From assembly GCF_030813495.1 (NCBI RefSeq), contig NZ_JAUSUI010000002.1, positions 62,001 to 126,000 of the forward strand: a DNA stretch of 64,000 bases, written 5' to 3'. The notes beneath the pieces are model-generated. The model saw only the letters and a program-made list of their open reading frames with translations, made no database searches and was not told where the DNA came from. A program made the position numbers and the translations under genes. Below are positions 6,791 to 15,607 of this stretch, in pieces. The DNA is from Ancylobacter polymorphus. GTDB lineage: Bacteria > Pseudomonadota > Alphaproteobacteria > Rhizobiales > Xanthobacteraceae. Numbering within the stretch: the first letter of the stretch is position 1; every line of letters begins with the position of its first letter.

Positions 6791-8346
6791 CCATCCGCAT
6801 CTACGTTCCCAAGGATGCCTGCGCCATCGCCTGCGGCGCCGACGAGGTGGCCGAGGCGATCGCCGCTGCCGCCGTTTCGGCGCGCCAGCCGGTGGAGATC
6901 GTGCGCAACGGCTCGCGCGGTATGCTCTGGCTTGAGCCGATGGTCGAGGTCGTCACGCCCGAGGGCCGCATCGCTTATGGCCCTGTCGAGGCTGGCGATG
7001 TCGAGGGCCTGTTCGCGGCCGGCTTCCTCACCGGCGGCGACCATGCGCTGCGCATCGGCAAGCCGGAGGAGCACCCCTTCCTCGCCAAGCAGACCCGGCT
7101 CACCTTCGCCCGCTGCGGTATCATCGACCCGGCCTCCTATGCCGATTACCGCGCGCATGGCGGTTATAAGGGCCTGGAGCGCGCGCTGCAGCTCGGGCCG
7201 GCCGAGATCATCGAGGAAGTGAAGAAGTCCGGCCTGCGCGGCCGTGGCGGCGCCGGCTTCCCGACCGCGATCAAGTGGAAGACCGTGGCCGACGCCAAGG
7301 CCGACCGCAAATACATCGTCTGCAATGCCGACGAAGGCGACAGCGGCACCTTCGCCGACCGCATGATCATGGAAGGCGACCCCTTCGAGCTGATCGAGGG
7401 CATGACCATCGCCGGCATCGCGGTCGGCGCCACCAAGGGCTATGTCTACACCCGTTCCGAATATCCCCACGCCATCTGGGCGATGGAGAAGGCGATCGAG
7501 GTGGCGCGCGCCCATGGCATGCTCGGCGTCAACATCGCCGGTTCGCCCTACAGCTTCGACATGGAAGTGCGCATGGGCGCCGGCGCCTATGTGTGCGGCG
7601 AGGAAACCGCCCTGCTCGACAGCCTGGAAGGCAAGCGCGGCACGGTGCGCGCCAAGCCGCCGCTGCCGGCGCATAAGGGCCTGTTCCAGAAGCCGACCGT
7701 CATCAACAACGTGCTCTCGCTCACCGCCGTGCCGCATATCCTGGCCGATGGCGGCGAGTTCTACGCCAATTTCGGCATGGGCCGCTCGCGCGGCACGATG
7801 CCGATCCAGATCGCCGGCAATGTGAAGTTCGGCGGCCTGTTCGAAACCGCCTTCGGCATCACGCTCGGCGAACTGATCAACGACATTGGCGGCGGCACCG
7901 CCACCGGCAAGCCGGTGAAGGCGGCGCAGGTCGGCGGCCCGCTCGGCGCCTATGTGCCGACCTGGCAGTTCGACCTGCCCTTCGACTATGAGGCTTTCGC
8001 GGCCAAGGACGCGCTGATCGGCCATGGCGGCATCGTCGTGTTCGACGAGAGCGCGGACCTCGCCAAGATGGCGCGCTTCGCCATGGAGTTCTGCTCCGTG
8101 GAAAGCTGCGGCAAGTGCACGCCCTGCCGCATCGGCTCGACGCGCGGCGTCGAACTGATGGACAAGATCATTGCCGGCGAGCGCGTCGAAGCCAACCTCG
8201 CCACGCTCACCGACCTCTGCCAGACCATGAAGCTTGGATCGCTTTGCGCCCTTGGCGGGTTCACCCCGTATCCGGTGCTGAGTGCGCTGAACCATTTCCC
8301 CGAGGAATTCGGCGCACCCCCGCGCCGCCTCGAAGCCGCCGAGTGA
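6787..8346 (+). CDS. fdsB: NAD-dependent formate dehydrogenase beta subunit (FMN/NAD site)
   Basis: FdsB (519 residues) is the NuoF-like diaphorase subunit that receives electrons from FdsA and reduces NAD+. Residues 1-125 are an N-terminal extension, then come the FMN/NAD-binding core (GLRGRGGAGFPTAIKW, NADEGDSGTFADR, YICGEETAL-like AYVCGEETALLDS) and the [4Fe-4S] motif ESCGKCTPCRIG near residue 445. It starts with GTG inside GTGA, overlapping the fdsG stop, and lies 12 bases before fdsA. This is standard fds arrangement. Confidence 0.95.
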   Translation: MTIRIYVPKDACAIACGADEVAEAIAAAAVSARQPVEIVRNGSRGMLWLEPMVEVVTPEGRIAYGPVEAGDVEGLFAAGFLTGGDHALRIGKPEEHPFLAKQTRLTFARCGIIDPASYADYRAHGGYKGLERALQLGPAEIIEEVKKSGLRGRGGAGFPTAIKWKTVADAKADRKYIVCNADEGDSGTFADRMIMEGDPFELIEGMTIAGIAVGATKGYVYTRSEYPHAIWAMEKAIEVARAHGMLGVNIAGSPYSFDMEVRMGAGAYVCGEETALLDSLEGKRGTVRAKPPLPAHKGLFQKPTVINNVLSLTAVPHILADGGEFYANFGMGRSRGTMPIQIAGNVKFGGLFETAFGITLGELINDIGGGTATGKPVKAAQVGGPLGAYVPTWQFDLPFDYEAFAAKDALIGHGGIVVFDESADLAKMARFAMEFCSVESCGKCTPCRIGSTRGVELMDKIIAGERVEANLATLTDLCQTMKLGSLCALGGFTPYPVLSALNHFPEEFGAPPRRLEAAE

Positions 8347-8358
8347 GGAGGACGCATC

Positions 8359-11214
8359 ATGTCTCTCATCCATGAGATCGACTACGGTACGCCGGCTCCG
8401 AAGACCGACAAGATGGTGACCCTCACCATCGACGGCATGGAAGTGACCGTGCCGGAAGGCACGTCCATCATGCGCGCGGCGATGGAGATGGGGACGCAGA
8501 TCCCCAAGCTCTGCGCCACCGATTCGCTGGAGGCCTTCGGCTCCTGCCGTCTCTGCCTGATCGAGATCGAGGGCCGCAACGGCACCCCGGCCTCCTGCAC
8601 CACGCCGGTGGCGCCGGGCATCAAGGTCCACACCCAGACCCCGCGGCTCGCCCAGCTGCGCAAGGGGGTGATGGAGCTCTACATTTCCGACCATCCGCTG
8701 GACTGCCTGACCTGCGCCGCCAATGGCGACTGCGAACTGCAGGACATGGCCGGCGCGGTCGGCCTGCGCGAAGTGCGCTACGGCATGGAGGGCGCGAACC
8801 ACTTCGCCCCCTCCTCCGCGCTCGCCATGCCGAAGGACGAGTCGAACCCGTATTTCACCTATGACCCGGCCAAGTGCATCGTCTGCAATCGCTGCGTGCG
8901 CGCCTGCGAGGAAGTGCAGGGCACCTTCGCGCTGACCATTTCCGGCCGCGGCTTCGACAGCCGCGTCTCGCCCGGCCAGTCGGAAGCCTTCCTCACCTCG
9001 GAATGCGTGTCCTGCGGCGCCTGCGTGCAGGCCTGCCCGACCGCGACGCTTTCCGAAAAGCGCCTGATCGACATCGGCACGCCCGAGCATTCGGTGGTGA
9101 CGACCTGCGCCTATTGCGGCGTCGGCTGCACCTTCAAGGCGGAAATGCGCGGCCAGGAAGTGGTGCGCATGGTGCCGTGGAAGGACGGCAAGGCCAATCG
9201 CGGCCATAGCTGCGTCAAGGGCCGCTTCGCCTGGGGCTATGCGATGCACCAGGACCGCATCCTCAAGCCGATGATCCGCTCCAAGGTCACCGAGCCGTGG
9301 CGCGAAGTGTCGTGGGAAGAGGCGATCGCCTACACCGCCTCCGAGCTGAAGCGCATCCAGGAGACCTATGGCCGCAAGTCGGTCGGCGGCATCACCTCCT
9401 CGCGCTGCACCAATGAGGAAGCCTATCTCGTCCAGAAGATCATCCGCGCCGGCTTCGGCACCAACAATGTCGACACCTGCGCCCGCGTCTGCCATTCGCC
9501 GACCGGCTACGGCCTGAACCAGGCCTTCGGCACCTCGGCGGGCACGCAGGATTTCGACTCGGTCGAGGATTCCGATGTCATCCTGGTGATCGGCGCCAAC
9601 CCGACCGACGGCCATCCGGTGTTCGGTTCGCGCATGAAGAAGCGCCTGCGCGAGGGTGCGAAGCTGATCGTCATCGATCCGCGCCGCATCGACCTCGTGC
9701 GTTCGCCCCACATCAAGGCGGATTTCCACCTGCCGCTGCAGCCGGGCACCAACGTCGCCATCGTCACCTCGCTCGCCCATGTCATCGTGACCGAGGGGCT
9801 GGTGAACGAGGAATATGTCCGCCAGTTCTGCGACTGGGAGGAATTCCAGGACTGGGCCGAGTTCGTCGCCGATGCGCGTCACTCGCCCGAGGAAGTCGAG
9901 AAGCTCTCCGGCGTGCCGGCCGAGCAGATTCGCGGCGCGGCCCGGCTCTACGCCACCGGCGGCAATGCGGCGATCTATTACGGCCTCGGCGTCACCGAGC
10001 ACTCGCAGGGCTCGACCACGGTGATGGCGATCGCCAACCTCGCCATGGCGACCGGCAATATCGGCCGTCGCGGCGTCGGCGTGAACCCGCTGCGCGGCCA
10101 GAACAACGTGCAGGGCTCGTGCGACATGGGCTCGTTCCCGCATGAGCTGCCGGGCTACCGCCACATCTCCGACGACGCCACCCGCGCCACCTTCGAGGCG
10201 ATGTGGGGCCGCCCGCTCGATCCCGAGCCCGGCCTGCGCATTCCCAACATGCTGGACGCGGCCGTCGACGGCACGTTCAAGGCGATCTACATCCAGGGCG
10301 AGGACATTCTGCAGTCCGACCCGGACACGCATCACGTCGCCTCCGGCCTCGCGGCGATGGAGCTGGTGATCGTGCAGGATCTGTTCCTGAACGAGACCGC
10401 CGCCTATGCCCATGTGTTCCTGCCGGGCTGCACCTTCCTCGAGAAGGACGGCACCTTCACCAATGCCGAGCGCCGCATCCAGCTCGTGCGCAAGGTGATG
10501 GCGCCGAAGAATGGCTATGGCGACTGGGAAGTCACCCAGATGCTCGCCCGCGCCATCGGCCTCGACTGGAACTACAGCCACCCCGCCCAGATCATGGACG
10601 AGATCGCCGCGCTCACCCCGAGCTTCGCCGGCGTGTCGTTCAAGAAGCTGGACGAGATGGGCTCGGTGCAGTGGCCCTGCAACGACGCCAATCCCGAGGG
10701 CATGCCGATCATGCACATTGGCGGCTTCGCGCGCGGCAAGGGCAAGTTCGTCGTCACCGAATATGTGCCGACCGACGAGCGTTCGGGCCCCCGCTTCCCG
10801 CTGCTGCTCACCACCGGCCGCATCCTCAGCCACTACAATGTCGGCGCGCAGACCCGCCGCACCGAGAACGTGGCCTGGCATCCCGAGGACGTGCTGGAAA
10901 TCCACCCGCACGACGCCGAGCAGCGCGGCGTGCGCGACGGCGACTGGGTGCGCATCGACAGCCGCGCCGGCTCCACCACCCTGCGCGCGCAGATCACCGA
11001 CCGTGTGGCGCCGGGCGTCGTCTACACCACCTTCCACCACCCGACGACGCAGGCGAATGTCGTCACCACCGACTTCTCGGACTGGGCCACCAATTGCCCC
11101 GAGTTCAAGGTGACGGCGGTGCAGATCGCCCGCTCCAACGGCCCGTCCGAGTGGCAGGAAGACTATGACGAGTTCACCCGCCAGAGCCGCCGCATCGCGG
11201 TGGCGGCGGAGTGA
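8359..11214 (+). CDS. fdsA: NAD-dependent formate dehydrogenase alpha (molybdenum catalytic) subunit
   Basis: FdsA (951 residues) oxidises formate to CO2 at a bis-MGD molybdenum site. Fe-S sites in order: an N-terminal [2Fe-2S] (CATDSLEAFGSCRLC), a His-ligated [4Fe-4S] (DHPLDCLTCAANGDC), two ferredoxin-type clusters (CIVCNRCVRAC and CVSCGACVQAC) and the proximal cluster (CAYCGVGC). The molybdenum ligand is the Cys in CARVCHSPTG, residue 378, followed by the conserved His; so this is a Cys enzyme, not a selenocysteine one. A strong GAGGAGG site precedes the ATG. The MGD-binding C-terminal domain is intact. Confidence 0.96.
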   Translation: MSLIHEIDYGTPAPKTDKMVTLTIDGMEVTVPEGTSIMRAAMEMGTQIPKLCATDSLEAFGSCRLCLIEIEGRNGTPASCTTPVAPGIKVHTQTPRLAQLRKGVMELYISDHPLDCLTCAANGDCELQDMAGAVGLREVRYGMEGANHFAPSSALAMPKDESNPYFTYDPAKCIVCNRCVRACEEVQGTFALTISGRGFDSRVSPGQSEAFLTSECVSCGACVQACPTATLSEKRLIDIGTPEHSVVTTCAYCGVGCTFKAEMRGQEVVRMVPWKDGKANRGHSCVKGRFAWGYAMHQDRILKPMIRSKVTEPWREVSWEEAIAYTASELKRIQETYGRKSVGGITSSRCTNEEAYLVQKIIRAGFGTNNVDTCARVCHSPTGYGLNQAFGTSAGTQDFDSVEDSDVILVIGANPTDGHPVFGSRMKKRLREGAKLIVIDPRRIDLVRSPHIKADFHLPLQPGTNVAIVTSLAHVIVTEGLVNEEYVRQFCDWEEFQDWAEFVADARHSPEEVEKLSGVPAEQIRGAARLYATGGNAAIYYGLGVTEHSQGSTTVMAIANLAMATGNIGRRGVGVNPLRGQNNVQGSCDMGSFPHELPGYRHISDDATRATFEAMWGRPLDPEPGLRIPNMLDAAVDGTFKAIYIQGEDILQSDPDTHHVASGLAAMELVIVQDLFLNETAAYAHVFLPGCTFLEKDGTFTNAERRIQLVRKVMAPKNGYGDWEVTQMLARAIGLDWNYSHPAQIMDEIAALTPSFAGVSFKKLDEMGSVQWPCNDANPEGMPIMHIGGFARGKGKFVVTEYVPTDERSGPRFPLLLTTGRILSHYNVGAQTRRTENVAWHPEDVLEIHPHDAEQRGVRDGDWVRIDSRAGSTTLRAQITDRVAPGVVYTTFHHPTTQANVVTTDFSDWATNCPEFKVTAVQIARSNGPSEWQEDYDEFTRQSRRIAVAAE

Positions 11215-11230
11215 GCGGGACCGGGCTGTC

Positions 11231-12079
11231 ATGATCCCGCCGGTCGCCCGCGTTGCGCGCCGCGCCGTCACCTCCACGGGGGTGATGGCGGGCGAGCGGG
11301 CGATCCCCGAGGAGACGCCCGTCGCCATCGTCCATAACGGCTCCACCTATGCCGTGATGATGGCGACGCCGGCCGACCTCGAGGATTTCGGCTATGGCTT
11401 CAGCCTGACCGAAGGCGTCATCGAGAGTCTCGCCGATGTCGAGCAGATCGAGACGCTCGAATTCGGCGAGGAGGACGGTGTCAGCGGCGTCGAGGTGCGT
11501 CTCTGGCTCACCGCCACGCGCGCGGGCGAACAGGTCGCCCGCCGCCGCCAGATCGCCGGCCCTACGGGGTGCGGGCTGTGCGGTGTCGAAAGTCTGGAGC
11601 TGGCGGTGAAGCCCGCCCGCACCGTGCCGGAGGGTCGAGGGTTCACGGCGGCGGAAATCTCCCGCGCGGTGGCCGCGCTGCCCCCGGCGCAGACGCTGAA
11701 CCACCAGACCCGTGCCGTGCACGCGGCCGCGTTCTGGGAGCCGGAAGCCGGGCTTGTGGCCGTGCGCGAGGATGTCGGGCGCCATAATGCGCTCGACAAG
11801 CTCGTCGGCCATCTGGTGAGGCGCGGTCATGCGGCCGGCGGCGGGCTGGTGCTGCTCACCAGCCGGGTGTCGATCGAGATGGTGCAGAAGACCGCCATGC
11901 TGGGCGCCTCGGTGCTGGTGGCGGTGTCGGCGCCGACCGCTCTCGCCGTCCGCACGGCGGAGAAGGCCGGCATCACCCTCGTCGCCATCGCCCGTGACGA
12001 CGGATTCGAAGTCTTTACCCACCCCCATCGCATCGTGCTGGACGGGGCAGAGAAGGAGCGTTTCGCCCATGTCGGCTAA
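11231..12079 (+). CDS. fdhD: formate dehydrogenase sulfurtransferase/accessory protein FdhD (FdsC)
   Basis: FdhD/FdsC sulfurates or hands over the bis-MGD cofactor to the formate dehydrogenase apoenzyme. The expected redox-active CGxCG motif is present (TGCGLCGVESL, about residue 115), together with EDVGRHNALDKLVG and the LTSRVSIEMVQK block. The protein has 282 residues from the ATG at 11231, 16 bases after the fdsA stop, normal for the family. A longer frame exists but overlaps fdsA. Its end overlaps the fdsD start by 11 bases, so the accessory and delta subunits are coupled. Confidence 0.94.
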   Translation: MIPPVARVARRAVTSTGVMAGERAIPEETPVAIVHNGSTYAVMMATPADLEDFGYGFSLTEGVIESLADVEQIETLEFGEEDGVSGVEVRLWLTATRAGEQVARRRQIAGPTGCGLCGVESLELAVKPARTVPEGRGFTAAEISRAVAALPPAQTLNHQTRAVHAAAFWEPEAGLVAVREDVGRHNALDKLVGHLVRRGHAAGGGLVLLTSRVSIEMVQKTAMLGASVLVAVSAPTALAVRTAEKAGITLVAIARDDGFEVFTHPHRIVLDGAEKERFAHVG

Positions 12080-12356
12080 CACGATGGAACGTCTGGTCTA
12101 TATGGCGAACCAGATCGGCAAGTTCTTCGAGCCGCAGGGCTATGAGAAGGCCGTGAAGGGCGTCGCCAAACACATCAAGGACTTCTGGGATCCGCGCATG
12201 CGCGCGCGCATCGAGGACCACATCGCCGCCGGCGGCGAGGGCCTTGCCCCGCATGTGCTCGAGGCGCTGAAGTCGCTGCCGCCGGTCTCCCGCGACACCA
12301 TTCCCCTGCCGCGCCCGACCCGCGACATTCCCGGCCCGACCGCGCATCACCACTGA
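12069..12356 (+). CDS. fdsD: formate dehydrogenase delta subunit
   Basis: FdsD (95 residues) is the small subunit needed for assembly or activity of Fds-type formate dehydrogenases. The family core MANQIGKFFEPQGYEKAV and HIKDFWDPRMRARI is clear. It starts inside the end of fdhD in another frame, a common arrangement for this pair, and closes the operon. The proline-rich tail ends in three histidines. Confidence 0.92.
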   Translation: MSANTMERLVYMANQIGKFFEPQGYEKAVKGVAKHIKDFWDPRMRARIEDHIAAGGEGLAPHVLEALKSLPPVSRDTIPLPRPTRDIPGPTAHHH

Positions 12357-12358
12357 GG

Positions 12359-12388
12359 CCTGCGCCTTCACACCCTGCGCCTTCACAC
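12359..12388. repeat. perfect tandem 15-bp repeat after fdsD
   Basis: CCTGCGCCTTCACAC occurs twice head-to-tail with no spacer, three bases after the fdsD stop. It is probably a local slippage duplication; no function can be read from it. Confidence 0.7.
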
Positions 12389-12613
12389 CTGGCCGGCACG
12401 CTGGAAGGCGCTGCCAGCCGCGTCATGCCGGGGCTTTCGCGGCGGTGTCTTCCGTAAGGGCATGTGCCCGGAGCCGTTTTCCCGCGACATGATTTCGTGC
12501 GAATGGCGGGGTTCAGCGCCGAATCTTCGCCTTTCCATCACGCTTCCGCCATCGGCGCGCGTCATCCGATCCTTTACTGTGCGGCGGGCGAAGGCGCGGA
12601 GGATGGCGGGTCC

Positions 12614-14440
12614 ATGCATGCAGACGGCCACGGATTTCTGATCGGGGCGCTGGTATTCCTCGCCACCGCCGTCATCGCCGTTCCAGTCGCGCGCCGGCTC
12701 GGCCTTTCGCCGATCGTGGGCTATCTGCTGGCCGGCGTCGCCATCGGACCGTCCGGCCTCGGCGCGTTCAACGATCCCGAACGGATCATCACCGTCGCCG
12801 AGATCGGCGTGGTGCTGCTGCTGTTCATCATCGGGCTGGAGCTGCAATTCTCGCGGCTGCTGGCGCTGCGGCGGGCGATCTTCGGTCTCGGCACGGCGCA
12901 GCTTCTGTTCAGCGGCGCCGCCATTGCGGTGCTGACCCATTACGCCGCCACCGGCTTCGACTGGCGCGGGGCGCTGGTCGCCGGCATGGCGCTGGCGCTG
13001 TCGGCCACCTCCATCGCGCTGCAATTGCTCGAAGAAAAGAGCGGCCTGGCCCAGCCCTATGGCCAGCGGGCCTTCGGCGTGCTGCTGTTCCAGGACATGG
13101 CGATCGTGCCGCTGCTCGCTTTGCTGCCCTTTCTCGGGCAGGGCGTGCAGGAAGAGCACAGCTTTCTCGATTCGGCCGAGCATGTGGCGATCATCATCGG
13201 GGCGATGCTGCTCATCGTCGGTGCCGGCCGCTATCTGTTGCCGCCCCTGTTCCGCATCCTCGCCCACTCCGGCGCCCGCGAGGTGATGACGGCCGCCGCG
13301 CTCCTCGTCGTGCTCGGCGCCGGCGCGCTGATGGCGGCGGCGGGGATGTCGATGGCGCTCGGCGCGTTCCTCGCCGGTGTCATGCTGTCGGAATCCAATT
13401 TCCGCCACGAGCTGGAAGCCAATATCGAAGCGTTTCGCGGCCTGCTGATCGCCCTGTTCTTCATGGGCGTGGGCATGTCGATGAATCTCGACGTGGTGCT
13501 GGCCAACGCGCCTCTGCTCATCGTCGGCACGCTGATGGTGACGCTGGTGAAGGCGGTGTCGGTCTGGGCGGTATTCCGCTTCTCCGACAGCACGCGCGCC
13601 GACGCGGTGCGCTCAGCCTCCGTGCTGACGCCGGCGGGCGAATTCTCCTTCGTGCTGTTTCCGCTCGCGCTCAGCCTGGGGCTGATCGATTCGCGCCAGT
13701 CCGACATGCTGGTGGCCTGCGCCGCCATGACCATGCTGCTCGGGCCCCCGGTGGCGCTGCTCGGCGAGCAGCTTGCCCGCCGGCTGGACCGCCGCACCAC
13801 CTTGCCGGACGAGGATTTCAGCGACGCCCATGGCTCGGTGCTGGTGGTCGGCTTCGGCCGTTTCGGCCAGATCGTGTCGCAGTGCCTGCTGGCGCGCGGG
13901 CTGGAGGTGACGATCATCGACAATGATGTCGAGATGATCCAGAGCGCCGGCCGCTTCGGCTTCCGCATCTTCTATGGCGACGGTACGCGGCTCGACGTGC
14001 TGCGCGCTGCCGGCGCCGAGCGGGCGCGGGTGGTCGCCGTCTGCGTCGACCGGCGCGAGACCACGGACCGTATCGTCGAGATCATCCGCCAGAACATGCC
14101 CGATGTGCGCCTGCACGCGCGCGCCTATGACCGCACCCATGCGGTGGCGCTGCGCGGGCGGGGGGTGGATTTCGAGATCCGCGAGACCTTCGAATCGGCC
14201 CTCGCTTTCGGTGAAGCCGCGCTGCGCGCCAATGGCATCGACGCCGCCACCGCGCAGGCGACCGTTGCCGATGTGCGCCAGCGCGACCTGGAACGGCTGC
14301 GCCGGCAGCTGGCCGAAGGCGAGGATCGCGGGCCGCTGCCGCTTGAGCCCGAGCCGCTGGTCGCGCCCGAGCGCCCCGCCCGCCCGCTCAATCCGGAGGC
14401 GGAGGACGTGCTCAAGCACGAGACCGAGTTCTCTTCCTGA
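12614..14440 (+). CDS. CPA2 family Kef-type K+/H+ antiporter
   Basis: This 608-residue membrane protein belongs to the monovalent cation:proton antiporter-2 family (KefB/KefC/YbaL type). Residues 1-390 hold about 12 hydrophobic segments, with the Na+/H+ exchanger core VGYLLAGVAIGPSGLG and FIIGLELQ. Residues about 405-530 form a TrkA-N/RCK domain with the nucleotide motif VLVVGFGRFGQIVSQ and the acidic ligand in TIIDND. Kef proteins protect against electrophiles through glutathione adducts. I chose the ATG at 12614 because the frame upstream is not membrane-like. No KefF/KefG partner is adjacent. Confidence 0.9.
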   Translation: MHADGHGFLIGALVFLATAVIAVPVARRLGLSPIVGYLLAGVAIGPSGLGAFNDPERIITVAEIGVVLLLFIIGLELQFSRLLALRRAIFGLGTAQLLFSGAAIAVLTHYAATGFDWRGALVAGMALALSATSIALQLLEEKSGLAQPYGQRAFGVLLFQDMAIVPLLALLPFLGQGVQEEHSFLDSAEHVAIIIGAMLLIVGAGRYLLPPLFRILAHSGAREVMTAAALLVVLGAGALMAAAGMSMALGAFLAGVMLSESNFRHELEANIEAFRGLLIALFFMGVGMSMNLDVVLANAPLLIVGTLMVTLVKAVSVWAVFRFSDSTRADAVRSASVLTPAGEFSFVLFPLALSLGLIDSRQSDMLVACAAMTMLLGPPVALLGEQLARRLDRRTTLPDEDFSDAHGSVLVVGFGRFGQIVSQCLLARGLEVTIIDNDVEMIQSAGRFGFRIFYGDGTRLDVLRAAGAERARVVAVCVDRRETTDRIVEIIRQNMPDVRLHARAYDRTHAVALRGRGVDFEIRETFESALAFGEAALRANGIDAATAQATVADVRQRDLERLRRQLAEGEDRGPLPLEPEPLVAPERPARPLNPEAEDVLKHETEFSS

Positions 14441-14609
14441 GTTGTGAACGTGCCGCTGCGCGGATGCCGGCGCTTTCGCACCCCACCCGTTCCAATTGTC
14501 GCATGGTCGGCATAGGCTTGGCCTAGACATTCGGCTTGAATGCAGCGGGCGCCGGTTCCGCAGCCGCGGCACGAGCGGGCGGGTGGCGTCGTATCGGGGA
14601 GAAAAGCAG

Positions 14610-15590
14610 ATGCAGCTCGGAATCATCGGCCTCGGCCGCATGGGTGGAAATATCGCGCGCCGCCTCACCAAGGCCGGTCATGACTGCGTGGTGTGGGACC
14701 GCAACGAAGCCGCCGTGACGGAGCTGGGCGGCGAAGGCAACCGGCCCGCCGCCGATCTCGCCGATCTCGTCGCCAAGCTCGACGCCCCGCGCGCGGTCTG
14801 GGTGATGCTGCCCGCCGGCGGCCCGACAGAGAGCACGATCGCCACGCTGACCGGCCTGCTGGCGCCGGGCGATGTCATCATCGATGGCGGCAATACCTTC
14901 TACAAGGACGACATTCGCCGCGCCGCCGAGCTGGAGCCCAAGGGCCTGCACTATATCGATGTCGGCACGTCAGGCGGCGTCTGGGGCCTGGAGCGCGGCT
15001 ATTGCATGATGATCGGCGGCCCGAAGGAAGCGGTGGACCGGCTCGACCCGATCTTCTCCGCCCTCGCCCCGGGACTTGGCGACATTCCCCGCACGCCCGG
15101 CCGCGAGGACCGCGATGCGCGCGTCGAGCATGGCTACATGCATTGCGGCCCGGCCGGCTCCGGCCATTTCGTCAAGATGGTGCATAACGGCATCGAATAC
15201 GGGCTGATGCAGGCCTATGCCGAAGGCTTCGAGATCCTGAAGAAGAAGAACTCCACCGACCTGCCGGAGAATGAGCGCTTCACCCTCGACATGGCCGATG
15301 TCGCCGAGGTGTGGCGTCGCGGCTCGGTGGTGTCGTCCTGGCTGCTCGACCTCTCCGCCATCGCCCTCACCAAGGATGAGAGCCTGAGCGATTTCCCCGG
15401 CGAGGTGGCTGATTCCGGCGAGGGACGCTGGACGGTCATGGCAGCGATCGAGGAGGCGGTGTCCGCCGAGGTGCTGTCCGCCGCGCTCTACACCCGCTTC
15501 CGCTCGCGCCAGGACCACACCTTCGGCGAGAAGCTCCTTTCGGCGATGCGCTTCCAGTTCGGCGGCCACACCGAATTCAAGACCAAGTGA
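14610..15590 (+). CDS. gnd: 6-phosphogluconate dehydrogenase, decarboxylating (short type)
   Basis: This 326-residue enzyme converts 6-phosphogluconate to ribulose-5-phosphate and CO2. Visible are the Rossmann motif [23 protein letters not shown], the substrate loop [17 protein letters not shown], and the catalytic [14 protein letters not shown] segment. The short length (about 330, against about 470 in E. coli) marks the GndA/YqeC branch, members of which often prefer NAD. GGGGAG lies 9 bases before the ATG. Its stop is followed immediately by zwf. Confidence 0.93.
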   Translation: MQLGIIGLGRMGGNIARRLTKAGHDCVVWDRNEAAVTELGGEGNRPAADLADLVAKLDAPRAVWVMLPAGGPTESTIATLTGLLAPGDVIIDGGNTFYKDDIRRAAELEPKGLHYIDVGTSGGVWGLERGYCMMIGGPKEAVDRLDPIFSALAPGLGDIPRTPGREDRDARVEHGYMHCGPAGSGHFVKMVHNGIEYGLMQAYAEGFEILKKKNSTDLPENERFTLDMADVAEVWRRGSVVSSWLLDLSAIALTKDESLSDFPGEVADSGEGRWTVMAAIEEAVSAEVLSAALYTRFRSRQDHTFGEKLLSAMRFQFGGHTEFKTK

Positions 15591-15607
15591 GCGGCGGACA
15601 GCGATCC

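Noticed and set aside
9478-9492. Selenocysteine formate dehydrogenase
   Set aside because: The molybdenum ligand codon is TGC (Cys378) and no in-frame TGA occurs.
6679-11346. Very long open frame (1555 codons) on the minus strand opposite the fds genes
   Set aside because: It is the antisense shadow of GC-rich fdsG-fdsB-fdsA, whose frames show clear cofactor motifs; the antisense product is Arg/Ala/Gly/His-rich with no recognisable domain.
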